Part shown: positions 6,396 to 7,951 of the stretch, piece by piece
How positions within the stretch are numbered: position 1 is the first letter of the stretch
Layout of the letters: each line of letters begins with the position of its first letter
Assembly: GCA_012522255.1 (NCBI GenBank)
Contig: JAAYKT010000443.1
Coordinates: 1 to 7,951, forward strand
DNA length: 7,951 bases
Direction: 5' to 3'
Source: Clostridiales bacterium
GTDB taxonomy: Bacteria; Bacillota; Clostridia; Lutisporales; Lutisporaceae
Made by a program: the position numbers and the translations under genes
Notes under the pieces: model-generated
Seen by the model: the letters and a program-made list of their open reading frames with translations, nothing else
What the model was told of the DNA's origin: nothing
The model's database searches: none

Positions 6396-6398
6396 ATC
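6380..6398. promoter_or_regulatory. AT-rich dyad retained from the EFR1 upstream region
   Basis: GATATAAT-TTT-ATCATATC is a dyad with 8-bp half-sites and one mismatch. The related sequence upstream of the intact EFR1 gene (4552-4570, GATATGAT-TTT-ATTATAAT) is a poorer dyad. It also contains a -10-like TATAAT read on the minus strand (4568-4563), but no good -35. It could be an operator, a -10 region or simply AT-rich DNA. Confidence 0.3.
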
Positions 6399-6412
6399 AG
6401 GGTTTAGTGTTA

Positions 6413-6475
6413 ATGCCAATAAAACTCCGGCGAAAGAGAAAGGCCTTAGAACTGGGAGCTGTTGGTGACATATAA
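6413..6475 (+). other. Mini-ORF of 20 codons, probably gene debris
   Basis: ATG 6413 opens a frame encoding MPIKLRRKRKALELGAVGDI and ends at TAA 6473-6475, immediately before the AAGGAG site of the next mini-ORF. No convincing ribosome binding site precedes it. The stretch ALELG, with KTPAKEK in the adjacent frame, resembles flavodoxin-fold C-termini, so a frameshifted gene end is possible. It may also be chance. Confidence 0.2.
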
Positions 6476-6492
6476 AAAGGAGAAATGTAACC

Positions 6493-6552
6493 ATGAAGAT
6501 TGTCGTGGTTAATGGACAAAAAGATTATTTATATTTGATTTATAGGAGATGA
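6493..6552 (+). other. Mini-ORF or leader peptide starting like a flavin reductase
   Basis: ATG 6493 has AAGGAG (6477-6482) 10 nt upstream and encodes MKIVVVNGQKDYLYLIYRR, ending at TGA 6550-6552. The first eight residues match the start of NADPH-dependent FMN reductases and related flavodoxin-fold proteins (MKIxxxNGS...), after which similarity stops. This may be the fused 5' stub of a deleted flavoprotein gene. Because its stop overlaps the ribosome binding site of the gene at 6562, it could now act as a coupled leader ORF for that gene. Confidence 0.35.
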
Positions 6553-6561
6553 GGAAGCACG

Positions 6562-7260
6562 ATGCAGACACATAAAGCAGAGGGACTAAAAGCCCGTTTT
6601 ATCATCGCCGCAATTTTCCTGATACTTTATCTGGCATCATCAGCCATGGTTGGTTTTCCCTTGGGCTTTGGAAGGATAATGGCGCGAGATATAGTAAAGG
6701 ATTATTGCAATGTGATATACCCAGAGGCAATCATTGAAAAAACAGTCTTTAATCCAGTGAACAGTGTATTTGAAACAGAGGTTTATTTGGGAGAGGAAAA
6801 AATTTATATCTCTACTATGCCCAACCGAAATAGCGTAGGCGACAATTATCGCAGTGAGGTGTTTTTGCAAGAAGCTGGTGTGACAGATACGCTATCCAGA
6901 TTGCATCGCACTTATGTTTCGGGTAATAGATACTATAGATTTCTTGCTTGCAATGTATATTGGAATTATGACGATCCCATGACCCCCATAGCCTATCTAC
7001 GATTCGATTATGCGGACTATGAAAATTCTAATCTCCCCAATGATGAACATATAAAGGAAATCCTTACCCCTATTGTCCTTGACTGTATACTTCAAGTGGA
7101 GGAGCATCTCACTTTGGACAGCATAAAGCTTTTATACTACCACCCTGACTTTTATCCTAATGAAAAAGGTAAGACATGGCGAATTATAGATATGCCTTTA
7201 GATGATGACACCCCACGGACTAAAGACCTTTTGGATGATGCACAGTTCAGTATTAGCTGA
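6562..7260 (+). CDS. Unrecognised single-pass membrane protein
   Basis: This 232-residue protein has a short basic N-terminus (MQTHKAEGLKAR), one hydrophobic segment at about 12-34, then a mostly polar domain of about 195 residues that should face outside. That domain begins with an ARDIVKDYCNVIYPE helix (41-55) followed by beta-rich sequence (FETEVYLGEEKIYIS), an arrangement that recalls YfjL-like small membrane proteins, though I do not claim the family. Cys49, Cys130 and Cys175 are the only cysteines and no enzyme motif is visible. ATG 6562 has AGGA (6552-6555) 6 nt upstream. The gene lies directly downstream of the debris region, and no promoter could be seen. Confidence 0.75.
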   Translation: MQTHKAEGLKARFIIAAIFLILYLASSAMVGFPLGFGRIMARDIVKDYCNVIYPEAIIEKTVFNPVNSVFETEVYLGEEKIYISTMPNRNSVGDNYRSEVFLQEAGVTDTLSRLHRTYVSGNRYYRFLACNVYWNYDDPMTPIAYLRFDYADYENSNLPNDEHIKEILTPIVLDCILQVEEHLTLDSIKLLYYHPDFYPNEKGKTWRIIDMPLDDDTPRTKDLLDDAQFSIS

Positions 7261-7311
7261 ATAAATTAATACAGATGGATGAATGGCAATATCCCAAAAA
7301 ATTTTGCTTGG

Positions 7312-7340
7312 TATGCTATGAGATTATGAGCATAATTTTT
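7312..7340 (+). terminator. Weak terminator-like hairpin after the membrane protein gene
   Basis: TATGCT (7312-7317) pairs with AGCATA (7329-7334) over an 11-nt loop, followed by ATTTTT (7335-7340). The stem is only 6 bp with two G-C pairs, so it would be a poor terminator. Its position 52 nt after the stop is reasonable. Confidence 0.25.
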
Positions 7341-7402
7341 ATCCATGATTAATTCGTGTTCTTTATGAAATGCGCATAAAAAAGAATGTCAAAGGAAACT
7401 GG

Positions 7403-7453
7403 ATGAATATTAATAACTTTTCACCTTGTACTCCCAGCTGCATATTATGTTAA
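7403..7453 (+). other. Short Cys-rich upstream ORF before the SodC-like gene
   Basis: ATG 7403 has AAGGA (7392-7396) 6 nt upstream and encodes MNINNFSPCTPSCILC, ending at TAA 7451-7453. The stop meets the AAAGGAGG of the next gene (7453-7460), an arrangement suited to translational coupling or leader control. The same frame could begin at ATG 7370 (27 codons), but no ribosome binding site supports that. At this length chance cannot be excluded. Confidence 0.3.
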
Positions 7454-7467
7454 AAGGAGGTTTTTTT

Positions 7468-7941
7468 ATGTATTATGAAATTAATAAGGCCTACGCTCAA
7501 TTTACTGGTAGTATATACGCCCCCAATTTAACTGGCAATATATTCTTTCATAGTGTCCAAGGCGGCACTGAAGTCTATGTTGAAGTATGGGGACTTCCCC
7601 TATACCAACCTGCAACTAATGGTAATGCACCTATAAGTCCCTTTGGATTTCATATTCATGAATATGGTGTGTGTGAAATAGAAGATCCAGCGAATCCTTA
7701 CGAATCTGCTGGAAGCCATTACAATCCCAACAAACAACCCCATGGAAATCATGCCGGAGATTTTCCTGTGTTGTTTTCTAATAATGGATATGCACGTATG
7801 AGCTTTTTTACAAATAAATTTAAACCTAAAGATATAATAAATAGATCCGTAATCATTCATCAAAATCCTGATGATTATAGAACTCAACCATCAGGTGACT
7901 CTGGTAAACGTATTGGATGTGGAGTTATAAAGTCAATGTAA
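7468..7941 (+). CDS. Cu/Zn superoxide dismutase family protein, cytosolic clostridial type
   Basis: The family dismutates superoxide to oxygen and hydrogen peroxide. The 157-residue sequence has every expected ligand: copper His62 and His64 (FHIHEYGVC), bridging His84 (GSHYNP), His131 (IIHQNPDDY); zinc His92, His95 and Asp98 (HGNHAGD). The disulphide pair Cys69/Cys151 and the active-site Arg148 (GKRIGCGVI) are also present. Unlike most bacterial SodC enzymes it has no signal peptide or lipobox, so it should be cytoplasmic or packed into another compartment such as the spore. The spacing between the second and third zinc His is three residues instead of nine as in bovine SOD1, a shortened loop I recall from clostridial homologues. 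ATG 7468 is chosen for AAAGGAGG (7453-7460) 7 nt upstream. An in-frame TTG at 7426 would translate through that ribosome binding site. The gene ends 10 bp before the window edge. Confidence 0.9.
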   Translation: MYYEINKAYAQFTGSIYAPNLTGNIFFHSVQGGTEVYVEVWGLPLYQPATNGNAPISPFGFHIHEYGVCEIEDPANPYESAGSHYNPNKQPHGNHAGDFPVLFSNNGYARMSFFTNKFKPKDIINRSVIIHQNPDDYRTQPSGDSGKRIGCGVIKSM

Positions 7942-7951
7942 TATAATATAT

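Noticed and set aside
7311..7337. Sigma-G-like promoter (GTATG ... CATAATT) before the SodC-like gene
   Set aside because: The spacer is 15 bp, shorter than the usual 17-18, the match is partial, and it overlaps the terminator-like hairpin; not reported as a feature.
7275..7352. 25-codon ORF beginning MDEWQYPKKF
   Set aside because: No ribosome binding site, and it runs through the terminator-like hairpin.
7426..7467. TTG 7426 as start of the SodC-like protein
   Set aside because: It would encode the AAAGGAGG ribosome binding site as LKGG; ATG 7468 is ideally placed.

Overview
This is a low-GC, AT-rich window with strong Shine-Dalgarno sequences (AAGGAGG-type), TTG, GTG and ATG starts, and a consensus TTGACA-N17-TATAAT promoter. 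The gene content is a BcrA/LanF-like ABC exporter with a two-component system, an EFR1-type flavodoxin/ferredoxin, a DUF6530-type protein and a cytosolic SodC-like protein. Together these point to an anaerobic or spore-forming Clostridia-class Firmicute. The genus cannot be fixed from the sequence.

Bases 1-3602 (+) hold a tightly packed operon: the last 22 codons of an unidentified upstream gene, a strong intercistronic hairpin, an ABC ATPase (TTG start at 135), an ABC-2 type permease overlapping it by 14 bp, a sensor histidine kinase, and an OmpR/PhoB response regulator overlapping the kinase by 4 bp. This reads as a self-contained 'sense and pump' module, probably for a cell-envelope-active peptide or similar compound. 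The ATPase carries Glu where most ABC proteins have the Q-loop Gln, as in lantibiotic-immunity and bacitracin-type exporters.

Bases 3603-3766 separate this operon from a convergent gene and contain two overlapping inverted repeats. Bases 3767-4513 (-) encode an EFR1-family protein (flavodoxin fold plus two [4Fe-4S] motifs). It is divergent from a DUF6530-type gene (4705-5184, +) that has a textbook promoter and a 10-bp direct repeat over its predicted transcription start. A membrane-anchored metallophosphoesterase of the YkuE/YaeI type follows (5326-6177, +).

Bases 6178-6561 contain no intact gene but are full of debris. The main item is a truncated second copy of the EFR1 gene on the minus strand: 166 bp at about 92% identity, plus a piece of its upstream region. 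Two mini-ORFs follow; one begins like an NADPH-dependent FMN reductase. The substitutions in the copy are mostly silent, so it appears to have diverged as a working paralogue before being gutted by deletion.

Bases 6562-7260 (+) encode an unrecognised single-pass membrane protein. Bases 7468-7941 (+) encode a Cu/Zn superoxide dismutase-family protein with all metal ligands, no signal peptide and a shortened zinc loop. It is preceded by a 16-codon Cys-rich upstream ORF whose stop abuts the sodC ribosome binding site. No RNA genes, CRISPR arrays, insertion sequences or phage genes were seen. I see no convincing wholly new system; the EFR1 remnant, the E-loop exporter/two-component module and the small upstream ORF are the points most worth following.
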